Positions 1 to 8,471 of a DNA stretch of 64,000 nt are shown here, piece by piece. Within the stretch, counting starts at the first letter, position 1. Every line of letters starts with the position of its first letter. The translations under genes were made by a program, and so were the position numbers. The notes beneath the pieces were generated by a model that saw nothing but the letters and a program-made list of their open reading frames with translations, made no database searches and had not been told where the DNA came from. Location of the stretch: assembly GCA_949372955.1 (NCBI GenBank), contig CASIAX010000001.1, positions 124,001 through 188,000 of the forward strand. Reading direction: 5' to 3'. This DNA comes from SGZJ01 sp949372955 (GTDB taxonomy: Bacteria > Bacteroidota > Bacteroidia > Flavobacteriales > Flavobacteriaceae).

Positions 1-1791
1 TATAACTTTTGCACCACGATCATGACCATCTTGTCCCATTTTAGCAATCAGGATTCTAGGTCTTCTTCCATCTAGGTTAGAAAACTCATTTGCTAAGTCA
101 ATAGCTTCTTGAAATGTACTGTCGTCTTTTATTTCTTTACTATACACGCCGGTAAATGTATTTATTTTAGCTTTATATCTTGAAAAAACTTTTTCTAAAG
201 CAGTACTGATTTCGCCAATTGTAGCTCTGTTTTTAGCTGCCTCTACTGCCAAAGCTAATAAATTTTCATTACTACTGGCCCCTTTAGTTAAATTCTCTAA
301 AGAGACTTGTACTTTTTTATTATCTCTATTTTCTTTAACATCTTTAAGTCTACTAAGCTGTAGATCTTTTACTTTTTTATTATTAATTTCTAAATATTGG
401 ATCTCTTCATCATAATCTACCTTAAAATCATTCACCCCGACAATTACTTCTCTTTTAGAATCAATTTTCGCTTGTTTTTTTGTAGCTGATTGTTCAATTC
501 TCATTTTAGGAATACCTTTTTCAATGGCTTTAGTCATTCCTCCATAACTTTCAATCTCTTCAATATGTACCCATGCTTTTTTAACTAAACTATTAGTTAA
601 ATTTTCCAGGTAATAACTACCGCCCCAAGGGTCAACTGTTTTAGTAATTTTTGTTTCATGTTGAAGGTATAGCTGTGTGTTTCTTGCGATTCTAGCAGAA
701 AACTCAGTAGGTAAAGCTATTGCTTCGTCTAATGAATTTGTATGTAAGCTCTGCGTTCCTCCAAATATCGCAGCACTTGCTTCAGTGCATGTTCTAGTTA
801 TATTATTAAAAGGATCTTGCTCTGTTAGACTCCATCCACTAGTTTGACAGTGAGCTCTAAGCATTAAAGACTTTTTTAGTTTGGGGTTAAATTTTTTAAT
901 TAATTTACTCCACAGCAACCTTCCAGCTCTTAGTTTAGCAATTTCCATAAAATGATTCATTCCTATGCCCCAGAAAAAAGATAGTCTTGGAGCAAAATCA
1001 TCAATGCTTAATCCAGCTTCAATACCATTTTTAACATACTCTATTCCGTTACAAAGAGTGTACGCTAGTTCAATGTCATTTGTAGCTCCTGCTTCTTGCA
1101 TATGGTATCCTGAGATACTGATACTATTAAATTTTGGCATTTTTTCAGATGTGAATTTAAAAATATCTGAAATTATTCTCAAGGATTCTTTTGGAGGGTA
1201 TATATAGGTATTTCTTACCATATACTCTTTTAGGATATCATTTTGAATAGTTCCTTTTAAATCAGTAATATTTACTCCTTGTTCTTGAGCAGCAACTATA
1301 TAAAATGCCATTATCGGTAATACAGCTCCGTTCATTGTCATTGATACACTCATTTTGTCTAGAGGTATCTCATTGAAGAGAATTTTCATATCCTCTACAG
1401 AATCAATTGCAACTCCAGCCTTACCAACATCACCAGAAACTCTTTCATGGTCAGAATCATAACCTCTGTGAGTAGCTAAGTCAAAAGCGACAGATAATCC
1501 TTTTTGACCCGATTTCAAATTTTTTTGATAAAATGCGTTACTTTCCTCGGCAGTAGAGAACCCGGCGTACTGCCTAATAGTCCATGGCTTAGTTGTATAC
1601 ATACTAGAATATGGACCCCTTAAAAAAGGTTCAATCCCCGCCGCAAAGCCTATATGTTCTACTGGATCTAAATCAGTAATATTATAGCTTGATTTTAGTA
1701 AAATACCCTCAGACGTCTCAAATTTATCTAATTTTTCATTTAAACTAGTTAACTGTTCGAGCTCAATATTTTTAAATCTATCTCTACTCAT
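1..1791 (-). CDS. mutB: Methylmalonyl-CoA mutase large subunit, 3' end cut by window edge
   Basis: This adenosylcobalamin enzyme interconverts methylmalonyl-CoA and succinyl-CoA in propionate and odd-chain or branched-chain acid metabolism. I translated the reverse strand: the frame opens with ATG at 1791 and is still open at base 1, giving 597 residues of an expected 700 or so. The N-terminal substrate barrel is clear, with the family signature TIRQYAGFSTAEESN near residue 75 and PWGGSYYLE further on. The last residues seen hold the start of the B12-binding domain, DGHDRG (D588, H590, G593), where the histidine is the lower axial cobalt ligand. So this is the catalytic subunit, not a second small subunit. 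The start overlaps the end of mutA by 8 bases, which suggests translational coupling. The call is firm; only the C-terminus is missing. Confidence 0.97.
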   Translation of the reverse strand, partial: MSRDRFKNIELEQLTSLNEKLDKFETSEGILLKSSYNITDLDPVEHIGFAAGIEPFLRGPYSSMYTTKPWTIRQYAGFSTAEESNAFYQKNLKSGQKGLSVAFDLATHRGYDSDHERVSGDVGKAGVAIDSVEDMKILFNEIPLDKMSVSMTMNGAVLPIMAFYIVAAQEQGVNITDLKGTIQNDILKEYMVRNTYIYPPKESLRIISDIFKFTSEKMPKFNSISISGYHMQEAGATNDIELAYTLCNGIEYVKNGIEAGLSIDDFAPRLSFFWGIGMNHFMEIAKLRAGRLLWSKLIKKFNPKLKKSLMLRAHCQTSGWSLTEQDPFNNITRTCTEASAAIFGGTQSLHTNSLDEAIALPTEFSARIARNTQLYLQHETKITKTVDPWGGSYYLENLTNSLVKKAWVHIEEIESYGGMTKAIEKGIPKMRIEQSATKKQAKIDSKREVIVGVNDFKVDYDEEIQYLEINNKKVKDLQLSRLKDVKENRDNKKVQVSLENLTKGASSNENLLALAVEAAKNRATIGEISTALEKVFSRYKAKINTFTGVYSKEIKDDSTFQEAIDLANEFSNLDGRRPRILIAKMGQDGHDRGAKVI

Positions 1792-3148
1792 TTTCTAATC
1801 GTTTTTTTTCAGTGTCCCTAGCTAATCTTTTTTTTATTAATGGCTCTATTAATGTTTTTTCAGATTTTCTAGTAGGGAAGGGGTTAACTTCTAATTGCCC
1901 TTTCATTTTCTCATGCTTGTTTATGTAAAGATTAGACCCAACTAAAATTTCTGATTTAGAATCAAATTTATCTTGCTCTTTTTGTGCACTTTCTTTAATT
2001 TTTCTTTGAAGAGTTCCATTTTTTAATAGATTTAAAAAGCTCGATTTAGAATCTAATTCTTTAAATAACTCAAATGATTTTTTTGTTAATTCATCTATTA
2101 AATAACTAATGTAATATGATCCAGAAATTGGATTTTTAACTTTATCTATTAGACACTCATGCTTAAGTATTAGCAATTGATTTCTAGAAATTCTACTAGA
2201 AAATTCGTTTTCATTTTTATAAATAGAATCGTAATTAAAATTTTTGATGGAATTTGCACCTCCTAAAATAGCAGCCATACATTCAGAAGTAGATCGTACT
2301 ATATTATTATTGTAATCGTAAATTGTTTTATTTCTAGAAGATGGAGTTGCTATAATATGTACATCATTAATTGGATACTGGTAAGATTTACTTATCGTTT
2401 TCCATAAAATCCTATAAGCTTGAATTTTTGCTATCTCAAAAAAATAATTTGATCCTATAGCAATCTGAAAGTTAAGTTGATTAATAATATTACCTCCAAA
2501 AAGTTTAATATATTCATTTGCTTGGCACATTGAATAGGCAAGCTCTTGAACAATATTAGCTCCTGAGTTTTGATAGTTAGAAGATTTTAGTTGAACAACA
2601 GATTTAAAATGAGTTAATTTTTTAATTATATTTTTAAACTCTTTTGTGCCCTTACTATAATTAGATTTCCAATTCCCGGTAGATAGATAATTACCCAATA
2701 AATCGTAGTCTAGATGAAATAGAGTTTTATTTTCTTTTGCATAACTGTTTAAACTTTCGAATAAATCATCCTTATACTCATCTATTTTAAAATAGATATT
2801 TATATATGTTAAGTCTATCTCCTCAAATAGTAATTCAAGATTGATAGAGTCTTTATTAATGTGAATAGTTAAGTCATAAACCTCTTGATTTATTAGTTTT
2901 TTGATTTCTTTGTTTGAAACGGACTCGTGTTTTAGATAGATATTTTGACAGATATTCCAGTACTCAGGAATGTAGACATTGTTAAGTGATTTATATTTGT
3001 CTGTAAAAAAAGGTTTAATATTAATACCTTCATTAGAAACCCAATTGACCTCTTTGTTATAATCCTTGCCGTCTAAATCAAATTGAATTTGCTGCTTCCA
3101 GTTTTTTTCTGAAACTAATTCAAATTCTTTAAACATATTAGCAGTCAT
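1784..3148 (-). CDS. mutA: Methylmalonyl-CoA mutase small subunit
   Basis: A 454-residue protein related over most of its length to the mutase barrel domain but lacking the DxHxxG cobalamin motif of the large subunit. In the known heterodimeric enzymes this subunit is structural and non-catalytic. Recognisable stretches include NWKQQIQFDLDGKDY near the N-terminus, the central YSMCQANEYIKLFGG helix and PISGSYYISYLID, which parallels PWGGSYYLE in the large subunit. Its place directly upstream of mutB, with an 8-base overlap, is the usual arrangement. It begins 2 bases after the stop of the FtsB-like gene, so the mutase is probably transcribed with udk and the division gene. Confidence 0.93.
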   Translation of the reverse strand: MTANMFKEFELVSEKNWKQQIQFDLDGKDYNKEVNWVSNEGINIKPFFTDKYKSLNNVYIPEYWNICQNIYLKHESVSNKEIKKLINQEVYDLTIHINKDSINLELLFEEIDLTYINIYFKIDEYKDDLFESLNSYAKENKTLFHLDYDLLGNYLSTGNWKSNYSKGTKEFKNIIKKLTHFKSVVQLKSSNYQNSGANIVQELAYSMCQANEYIKLFGGNIINQLNFQIAIGSNYFFEIAKIQAYRILWKTISKSYQYPINDVHIIATPSSRNKTIYDYNNNIVRSTSECMAAILGGANSIKNFNYDSIYKNENEFSSRISRNQLLILKHECLIDKVKNPISGSYYISYLIDELTKKSFELFKELDSKSSFLNLLKNGTLQRKIKESAQKEQDKFDSKSEILVGSNLYINKHEKMKGQLEVNPFPTRKSEKTLIEPLIKKRLARDTEKKRLENE

Positions 3149-3150
3149 TT

Positions 3151-3456
3151 TTATTTTTTTACATTACTACTGTCAAACTCAATAATAAAAATATCTTCGT
3201 TATCTCTTTTCATAAATAATTCCTCCCTAGCATATTTTTCTAAACCACTGTCAGATTGAATTTTAGATAATTCTTTATTGTCTTTTTTTATCTCATTTTT
3301 AAAATACTGTGTTTCTTTTTTCAGATCGTTGATTTGCTCATTTAGTTCAAGATGAACAAGTGTTGAATTACTATCAAAAAACACCATCCAAACAATAAAA
3401 AACAATAAAATTATCACATAAGTGTTTTTTAAATAAGATGGGATTTTAAGCTTCAT
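3151..3456 (-). CDS. FtsB/DivIC-like septum formation initiator
   Basis: A 101-residue bitopic membrane protein: a short cytoplasmic N-terminus, one membrane segment at about residues 12-27 (YVIILLFFIVWMVFF), then a coiled coil at about 35-70 and a small C-terminal part with YAREELFMKRDNEDIFIIE. That pattern, especially the Y-A-R-E-E motif, is typical of FtsB/DivIC proteins, which join the FtsL-FtsQ subcomplex of the divisome. It overlaps the end of udk by 11 bases and is followed after 2 bases by mutA, so the three are probably co-transcribed. FtsB and DivIC cannot be told apart from this sequence alone. Confidence 0.85.
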   Translation of the reverse strand: MKLKIPSYLKNTYVIILLFFIVWMVFFDSNSTLVHLELNEQINDLKKETQYFKNEIKKDNKELSKIQSDSGLEKYAREELFMKRDNEDIFIIEFDSSNVKK

Positions 3457-4063
3457 CAGATAATTTTTTTTTTATAAAATTAATAATTGTTTTATCACAA
3501 GCACTATCTATTTCATTATTATCTAAAACTATATCACAATATTTTTTCACTGGACTAATATGTAATTTGTGCATAGGATGAAGTAACTCCCTAAATAACT
3601 TAACTGTATTTTCTTTGTTTCTTCCTCTTTCAATTAAATCTCTATCTACTCTTCTGTTTTCACGAGTTTTTTTATCGGCGTCAATATATATTTTATGATT
3701 TAAAATATTTCGTACATTTTCGTCACTTAAAATTAATATACCTTCAATGATTAAGATTTTTTTTGGTCTTATCACTGTTGTGCTAGTTGTCCTTAAATGA
3801 TTGCTGAAAGAATAATTTGGTCTATTAATTTCCTTTCCGCTTTTTAGTAATTGTAGATGTTTATAAAATAAATCAAAATCTAAGGCATCTGGAATATCAT
3901 AGTTTAATTTATCCCTTTGTTCAAAAGTAAGATCTGAGTTGTCCTTATAGTAAGAATCCTGGGAAAGGTAACAAATGTCTTTCTCAGGGATTGAGTCAAT
4001 TATTTTCTTTACTATTGTGGACTTTCCACAGCCTGTTCCACCAGTTATTCCTATTAAATACAT
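3446..4063 (-). CDS. udk: Uridine kinase
   Basis: This 205-residue enzyme phosphorylates uridine and cytidine in pyrimidine salvage. The P-loop GGTGCGKST lies at about residues 8-16, followed by LSQDSYYKD, which holds the conserved Asp and Tyr of the nucleoside site. NYDIPDALDFDL and the R-rich lid segment RRVDRDLIERGR are also typical. Length fits the family. It is the first gene of the run udk, ftsB-like, mutA, mutB. No clear promoter is visible in the 28 bases between its start and the end of the preceding gene, so it may be transcribed with the sugar dehydrogenase upstream. Confidence 0.95.
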   Translation of the reverse strand: MYLIGITGGTGCGKSTIVKKIIDSIPEKDICYLSQDSYYKDNSDLTFEQRDKLNYDIPDALDFDLFYKHLQLLKSGKEINRPNYSFSNHLRTTSTTVIRPKKILIIEGILILSDENVRNILNHKIYIDADKKTRENRRVDRDLIERGRNKENTVKLFRELLHPMHKLHISPVKKYCDIVLDNNEIDSACDKTIINFIKKKLSDEA

Positions 4064-4091
4064 TTATTAAAATTTTCAAACAAAGTTAAGG

Positions 4092-5183
4092 CTAATTTGG
4101 TAAAATTTTAATAATTCCAAGATTTTCAACTCCTACATAAATATAACCTTCTGGACTAATTTCCAAAGATCTTACCCTTCCAATTCCTTCATATAATTTT
4201 TCTTCTTTGGTTATCGTATTTCCTTTAACAATACACATGTGTAAATATTCAAATTTCAAAGAGCCTATTAAAATATTATTTTTCCAATCCGGATACTTAT
4301 CGCTATCAACAAAGATCATCCCACTTGGAGCTATCGAAGGAACCCAATAATGTATAGGATCCTCACTTCCTTTTATACTAGTCTTGTCCGTAAACTTAGT
4401 ACCTATATAATTTACTCCATAACTGGCTAAGGGCCAACCATAATTTTTACCTGATTTTATAATATTTATTTCATCTCCTCCTTTTGGTCCGTGTTCATGA
4501 ATCCATATGTCATTAGTCAAAGGATTAATAGCCATTCCTTGTGGATTTCTATGCCCATAAGAAAATATTGCTTTTTTTGAGTACCTATCCATTACAAATG
4601 GATTATCGATTGGAATTGACCCATCATCTTGTAGCTTATAAATTTTTCCTCCATCTCTTTTAATATTTTGAGGATTTACATTCCTATTTCCTCTATCTCC
4701 AATCGAGAAGTAAAGATTATTATCATTATCAAAAATTATTCTACTACCAAAGTGTTGTCCTTTTCTACTATTAGGAGTAGCACTATACAGAAGTTCTTTA
4801 TTTGTAATTTTAGTTCCAATGATTTTGAACCTCATTAATGAGGTGTTAGCTCCATTTTTATCATCATTTGAAGAAGCGTAAGTGATATAGATCCATCCGT
4901 TATCTTTATACTCCGGGTGAAGTTCAATGTCTAGTAATCCACCTTGACCTATATCAACAATTTCTGGTAATCCATTTATAATAGTTTTAACTCCATTTTC
5001 AAAATGAATTAATTTTCCTTCTTTTTCAGTAATTAACATTGATTTTTCACTTAAAAAGACAAATGACCAAGGGTTGTTTAAGTCAGAAACAACTAATTCA
5101 TAATTTTTTTCAAGATTTAATCCATTAGAGAATGTATGTAAAGTAAGAAGGAATATTATTATAGTAGACAGTATTTTTTTCAC
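4092..5183 (-). CDS. Secreted PQQ-type sugar dehydrogenase (glucose/sorbosone family)
   Basis: A 363-residue protein with a signal peptide (residues about 1-19, hydrophobic FLLTLHTFSNG) and a six-bladed propeller of the soluble aldose dehydrogenase family (YliI/Asd-like). Family hallmarks visible are GQGGLLDIELHPEY, GQHFGSRIIF, FSIGDRGNR, the active-site stretch YGHRNPQGMAINP, and EHGPKGGDEINI. Members oxidise aldose sugars in the periplasm using PQQ when it is available; many flavobacteria have the protein without any PQQ biosynthesis genes, so the cofactor state is unknown here. It is read away from the tRNA-Pro gene. Confidence 0.9.
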   Translation of the reverse strand: MKKILSTIIIFLLTLHTFSNGLNLEKNYELVVSDLNNPWSFVFLSEKSMLITEKEGKLIHFENGVKTIINGLPEIVDIGQGGLLDIELHPEYKDNGWIYITYASSNDDKNGANTSLMRFKIIGTKITNKELLYSATPNSRKGQHFGSRIIFDNDNNLYFSIGDRGNRNVNPQNIKRDGGKIYKLQDDGSIPIDNPFVMDRYSKKAIFSYGHRNPQGMAINPLTNDIWIHEHGPKGGDEINIIKSGKNYGWPLASYGVNYIGTKFTDKTSIKGSEDPIHYWVPSIAPSGMIFVDSDKYPDWKNNILIGSLKFEYLHMCIVKGNTITKEEKLYEGIGRVRSLEISPEGYIYVGVENLGIIKILPN

Positions 5184-5237
5184 TTTTTTTTTTGCTTTAA
5201 ATTACAAAAAAATCAGAGAGATATTAAAAGAAAATTA

Positions 5238-5245
5238 TATATTTG
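5238..5245 (+). promoter_or_regulatory. -7 box of the tRNA-Pro promoter
   Basis: The octamer TATATTTG matches the Bacteroidota -7 consensus TAnnTTTG and ends 15 bases before the tRNA. The transcript would start about 6-8 bases before the mature 5' end. No convincing TTTG element lies at the right distance upstream. Confidence 0.55.
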
Positions 5246-5260
5246 GCTTCTATAATTTTT

Positions 5261-5335
5261 CGGGGTGTAGCGTAGCCCGGTTATCGCGCCGCGTTTGGGA
5301 CGCGGAGGTCGCAGGTTCGAATCCTGCCACCCCGA
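5261..5335 (+). tRNA. tRNA-Pro (anticodon TGG)
   Basis: A complete cloverleaf can be drawn. The acceptor stem pairs CGGGGTG with CACCCCG, the anticodon stem CGCG/CGCG carries the loop TTTGGGA with anticodon TGG, and the T arm is GCAGG-TTCGAAT-CCTGC. The discriminator base is A and CCA is not encoded, so it is added after transcription. TGG reads all proline codons by wobble, and an AT-rich genome may need no other proline tRNA. The gene sits between divergent transcription units, 37 bases before trxB. Confidence 0.97.
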
Positions 5336-5372
5336 CTAAATTATAAAATAATTCATATTTAACTTTTTTACT

Positions 5373-6314
5373 ATGAAATCTAAACCTCAAAAAATAAAAT
5401 GTTTGATTATAGGTTCTGGTCCTGCTGGATATACTGCTGCTATTTATGCTGCTAGAGCAAATATGAGCCCAGTTTTATACCAAGGTATTCAACCTGGTGG
5501 TCAGCTGACTACCACAAATGATGTTGAAAATTTTCCAGGTTACCCTGATGGAATCACTGGTCCAGAAATGATGATTCAATTACAGAAACAAGCTGAAAGA
5601 TTTGGTACAGATGTTAGAAATGGTTGGGTTACAAAAGTTGAGTTTGAAGATAGTTTAAAAGTATGGGTTAATGATAATGAAGAGATTCACTGTGAAACTA
5701 TAGTTATTTCAACTGGTGCATCTGCAAAGTATTTAGGCTTAGAATCTGAACAAAAATATTTGAAATTAGGTGGTGGTGTTTCTGCGTGTGCTGTATGTGA
5801 TGGCTTTTTTTATAAAAATCAAGATGTAGTTATCGTTGGTGCTGGCGATTCTGCTTGTGAAGAGGCACATTATTTATCTAAGTTATGTAATAAAGTAACT
5901 ATGCTGGTTAGAAAAGATGAATTCAGAGCTTCACAAATCATGCAAGAGAGAGTTAAAAAAACTGATAATATTGATATTCTTTTTAATACAGAAACCGTAG
6001 AAGTCTTAGGCGATAATCAAGTTGTTCACTCTGTTTTAGTTAGGAATAATAAATCAATGGAGGAGTCTACAATTCCTGTTACTGGATTTTTTGTAGCTAT
6101 TGGACATAAGCCGAACACAGATATATTTAAGCCATACTTAAATATGGACGAAACTGGTTATATAGTAAATGAACCTGGTACTAGTAAAACAAATGTCCAA
6201 GGAGTATTTGTTTCTGGAGATGCTGCTGATCATGTATATAGACAGGCAATTACTGCTGCTGGAACAGGCTGTATGGCTGCGTTAGATGCAGAAAAATATT
6301 TATCATCATTATAA
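5373..6314 (+). CDS. trxB: Thioredoxin-disulfide reductase
   Basis: This 313-residue FAD enzyme passes electrons from NADPH to thioredoxin. The FAD-binding GSGPAG is at residues 14-19, the redox-active pair C139-A-V-C142 is in the standard place, the NADPH-binding VGAGDSACEEA is at about 154-164, and the C-terminal FAD motif SGDAADHVYRQAITAAGTG is intact. The length is normal and no C-terminal fusion is present. It is followed after 6 bases by the DUF4442 gene, probably in one transcript, and may share the transcript of the upstream tRNA-Pro. Confidence 0.97.
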   Translation: MKSKPQKIKCLIIGSGPAGYTAAIYAARANMSPVLYQGIQPGGQLTTTNDVENFPGYPDGITGPEMMIQLQKQAERFGTDVRNGWVTKVEFEDSLKVWVNDNEEIHCETIVISTGASAKYLGLESEQKYLKLGGGVSACAVCDGFFYKNQDVVIVGAGDSACEEAHYLSKLCNKVTMLVRKDEFRASQIMQERVKKTDNIDILFNTETVEVLGDNQVVHSVLVRNNKSMEESTIPVTGFFVAIGHKPNTDIFKPYLNMDETGYIVNEPGTSKTNVQGVFVSGDAADHVYRQAITAAGTGCMAALDAEKYLSSL

Positions 6315-6320
6315 TTCAGT

Positions 6321-6770
6321 ATGAATTCTATTAAGTATAATTTTTATTTATTTTTTCAGCTTCCTTCTGCATTTTTTTGTGGGGTAAGACTTAAGTATTT
6401 AGGTTCTTCAAAAGCTATAGTATCTATTAAACATTCTTGGTTTAATAAAAACCCATATAAATCTATTTTTTGGGCTGCCCAAGGCATGGCTGCTGAATTA
6501 ACAACTGGTTCATTATTGAAAAATAATATTAATCAAAGTGGTCTCAACGTTTCTATGCTAGTAATAAAGAATAAATCTTTTTTTTATAAAAAAGCTACTG
6601 GAAAAATAATTTTTGAGTGTAACCAAGGCAAAGAATTACAAGACTTGTTTAAATCCTTAAATAAAGATAATGATAAGGGGGTTATTGAATTAAAATCTGT
6701 TGGATTTGATTCTAATCATGTTAAAGTTTCTGAGTTTAGTTTTACTTGGTCTTTGAAAGTTAGAGCTTAG
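6321..6770 (+). CDS. DUF4442 hotdog-fold (thioesterase-like) protein
   Basis: A 149-residue protein whose segments FFCGVRLKYLGSSKAIVSI, NPYKSIFWAAQGMAAELTTG and VKVSEFSFTWSLK match the DUF4442 family, a hotdog fold related to acyl-CoA thioesterases. The substrate is unknown. It follows trxB by 6 bases and its stop overlaps the stop region of the convergent LysR-like gene by 4 bases. The function is inferred from fold only. Confidence 0.75.
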   Translation: MNSIKYNFYLFFQLPSAFFCGVRLKYLGSSKAIVSIKHSWFNKNPYKSIFWAAQGMAAELTTGSLLKNNINQSGLNVSMLVIKNKSFFYKKATGKIIFECNQGKELQDLFKSLNKDNDKGVIELKSVGFDSNHVKVSEFSFTWSLKVRA

Positions 6771-7069
6771 CTGTTAAAATTCTTAAATATAAACTGTCCC
6801 CTTAGTACTTCTTTTTTAGTATTTATTAAATCATCAATTTTATTAACCTCTAAAAGTATTTTTTTAGCTTGTTTTATAATAGAACTTCCGATTTTAGTTA
6901 ATTCAATTGGTTTTTTTGATCTATCAAAAATTATAATTTTCAATTCCTCTTCTAATTTTTTAATTTGCATACTTAATGTTGGTTGTGATATCCCACATAG
7001 ATTTGCTGCTTTTGTGAAGTTTCTAGTTTCCTCTAACGCTATTATATAATTTAATTGGATAATTGTCAT
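6767..7069 (-). CDS. LysR-type (OxyR-like) DNA-binding domain without sensor domain
   Basis: A 100-residue protein made only of the N-terminal part of a LysR-family regulator. The winged helix is complete: FTKAANLCGISQPTLSMQ is the helix-turn-helix and FDRSKKPIELTKIG is the wing in the style of OxyR. It is followed by the long linker helix to about residue 90 (VLRGQF), and then the protein stops where the first strand of the effector domain should begin. Full members have about 300 residues. The missing part cannot lie downstream, because the convergent DUF4442 gene overlaps the stop by 4 bases. The start overlaps the cyclophilin stop in the form ATGA, so the two are probably translationally coupled. 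It may be a decayed gene or a mini-regulator that still dimerises through the linker helix. Confidence 0.7.
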   Translation of the reverse strand: MTIIQLNYIIALEETRNFTKAANLCGISQPTLSMQIKKLEEELKIIIFDRSKKPIELTKIGSSIIKQAKKILLEVNKIDDLINTKKEVLRGQFIFKNFNS

Positions 7070-7764
7070 TTAATCACTGTTACATTATTAATGAAAATAT
7101 TACTCACAGGCCAATCTAAATCATCTGTTTCAACTGACGCTATTTCATCTACTACATCCATCCCTTTAGTAACCTGGCCGAAAATTGTATAATCACCATC
7201 CAAAAAGTGAGCTCCTGTTTCACTTTGAACTATAAAAAACTCATATGGTGAAGCTAGTTTATGAGGATTTTTTATAATACTACTTGGCATACTAACCATT
7301 CCCCTAGAGTGTTTAAAACCATGATTATTGTCTACAGGAAGTAAGTATTTTCCGATTTTTTTTCTTTTTTTAGCTATTTTTCTATTATCACTATTTCCTC
7401 CTTGAATAATAAAATTATTTATAACTCTATAAAACTGGGTGCTTTTAAAATAATTTTGTTTGGTTAAATATAAAAAATTTGATCTATGAAATTTTGTTTC
7501 ATTAAACAAAGTTATTTCAATTTTGCCTTTATCGGTATCTAGCTCAACAATGTTTTCTTTATGAATTTTATCGTACTCTAAAAAAAAATCCATTGAATTT
7601 TTTTCTGTTAATTTAAATTTAGGTTTTACATTTTTAATTTCTTTTTTTTCTTTGTCAATTTTTATAATAATATTCTTTTGTGAAATAGTGTCTATATTTA
7701 CCTCATCTTTTTTATTACAGCTATATATTAATATAATAATTATTATTGTGTAAATTAATTTCAT
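7066..7764 (-). CDS. Cyclophilin-type peptidyl-prolyl isomerase lipoprotein
   Basis: A 232-residue envelope protein with a lipoprotein signal (IIIIILIYSC, lipid on Cys16), a 55-residue linker and a cyclophilin domain. FYRVINNFIIQGGNSDN matches the catalytic strand FHRVI..FMIQGGD; here the catalytic Arg is kept. HSRGMVSMP, SQTGAHFLDG in the form VQSETGAHFLDGDYTIFGQ, and FGQVTKGMDVVDEI complete the domain. It should catalyse proline isomerisation during folding of envelope proteins. The start is 5 bases from the divergent NUDIX start, and a good promoter lies inside the NUDIX gene. Confidence 0.88.
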   Translation of the reverse strand: MKLIYTIIIIILIYSCNKKDEVNIDTISQKNIIIKIDKEKKEIKNVKPKFKLTEKNSMDFFLEYDKIHKENIVELDTDKGKIEITLFNETKFHRSNFLYLTKQNYFKSTQFYRVINNFIIQGGNSDNRKIAKKRKKIGKYLLPVDNNHGFKHSRGMVSMPSSIIKNPHKLASPYEFFIVQSETGAHFLDGDYTIFGQVTKGMDVVDEIASVETDDLDWPVSNIFINNVTVIK

Positions 7765-7769
7765 TTAAT

Positions 7770-8429
7770 ATGAATTATGCAGAGTTTAAACTAATAATAC
7801 CAAAGTTAAAGTTAACTAATTTAAATTCAAAAGTATCTCAACTTAAACTCGCGCCGAGTTTCAGGAAGGACTACATAAAGCTAAATAAAAATCTCAATTT
7901 AAATTCAAAGAAGGCTGCTGTTATAGCTTTGCTGTATCCTGACGATAATAAGTTAATGAGGTTGGTATTAATTTTAAGAAACACCTATAAAGGTGTGCAT
8001 TCTAATCAGATAGGTTTTCCTGGGGGTAGAGTAGAAGTTGGTGATAAAACTATGTTTGATACAGCAGCCAGAGAAACTTTTGAAGAAATAGGAATTAGAC
8101 TTTTTAAAAAATCAATTATCAAAGAATTACATCCCCTTTATATTCCTCCTAGTAATTTTAGTGTATCTCCATTTTTAGTTTCCGTTGATTTTACCCCTGA
8201 TTTTATAAAAGATGATATAGAGGTGAAAGAAGTATTTTCTATCGATCTAGACTCTTTAATTACATCTAAAATCAATGAATTATCTGTTAAATTTCCTGCT
8301 AATTTGAATGATTCAACTAAAACTAATAATAAATTAGTGCCATCTTTTTTATTAGGTGGTCATAATGTATGGGGAGCTACTGCTATGATGCTTTCCGAAA
8401 TTAGAGATTTATTTAAAAATGTCATCTAA
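7770..8429 (+). CDS. NUDIX hydrolase, CoA pyrophosphatase-like
   Basis: A 219-residue hydrolase. The start is taken at the ATG at 7770, since 24 bases of extra frame upstream would begin inside the divergent cyclophilin gene and add nothing conserved. SNQIGFPGGRVEVGD followed by TAARETFEEIG is the combined UPF0035 and NUDIX box signature of CoA/acyl-CoA pyrophosphatases (NudL/CoaSE-like), which cleave CoA to 4'-phosphopantetheine and 3',5'-ADP. The Glu pair of the box is present. It is followed after 42 bases by plsC on the same strand. Confidence 0.85.
   Translation: MNYAEFKLIIPKLKLTNLNSKVSQLKLAPSFRKDYIKLNKNLNLNSKKAAVIALLYPDDNKLMRLVLILRNTYKGVHSNQIGFPGGRVEVGDKTMFDTAARETFEEIGIRLFKKSIIKELHPLYIPPSNFSVSPFLVSVDFTPDFIKDDIEVKEVFSIDLDSLITSKINELSVKFPANLNDSTKTNNKLVPSFLLGGHNVWGATAMMLSEIRDLFKNVI
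7801..7831 (-). promoter_or_regulatory. Promoter of the cyclophilin/LysR-like pair, inside the NUDIX gene
   Basis: On the reverse strand TTTG (7828-7831), 19 bases, then TAACTTTG (7801-7808) matches the Bacteroidota promoter consensus exactly. Transcription would begin about 30 bases before the cyclophilin start at 7764. The site lies within the first 21 codons of the divergent NUDIX gene. Confidence 0.6.
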
Positions 8430-8471
8430 CTTTCGTTAACTTAGCTCGTTTTAAATTTAATGAATAAATAA

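Noticed and set aside
965..1207. An 80-codon forward frame antisense to mutB
   Set aside because: It lies wholly inside the conserved mutase barrel on the other strand and has no recognisable motif.
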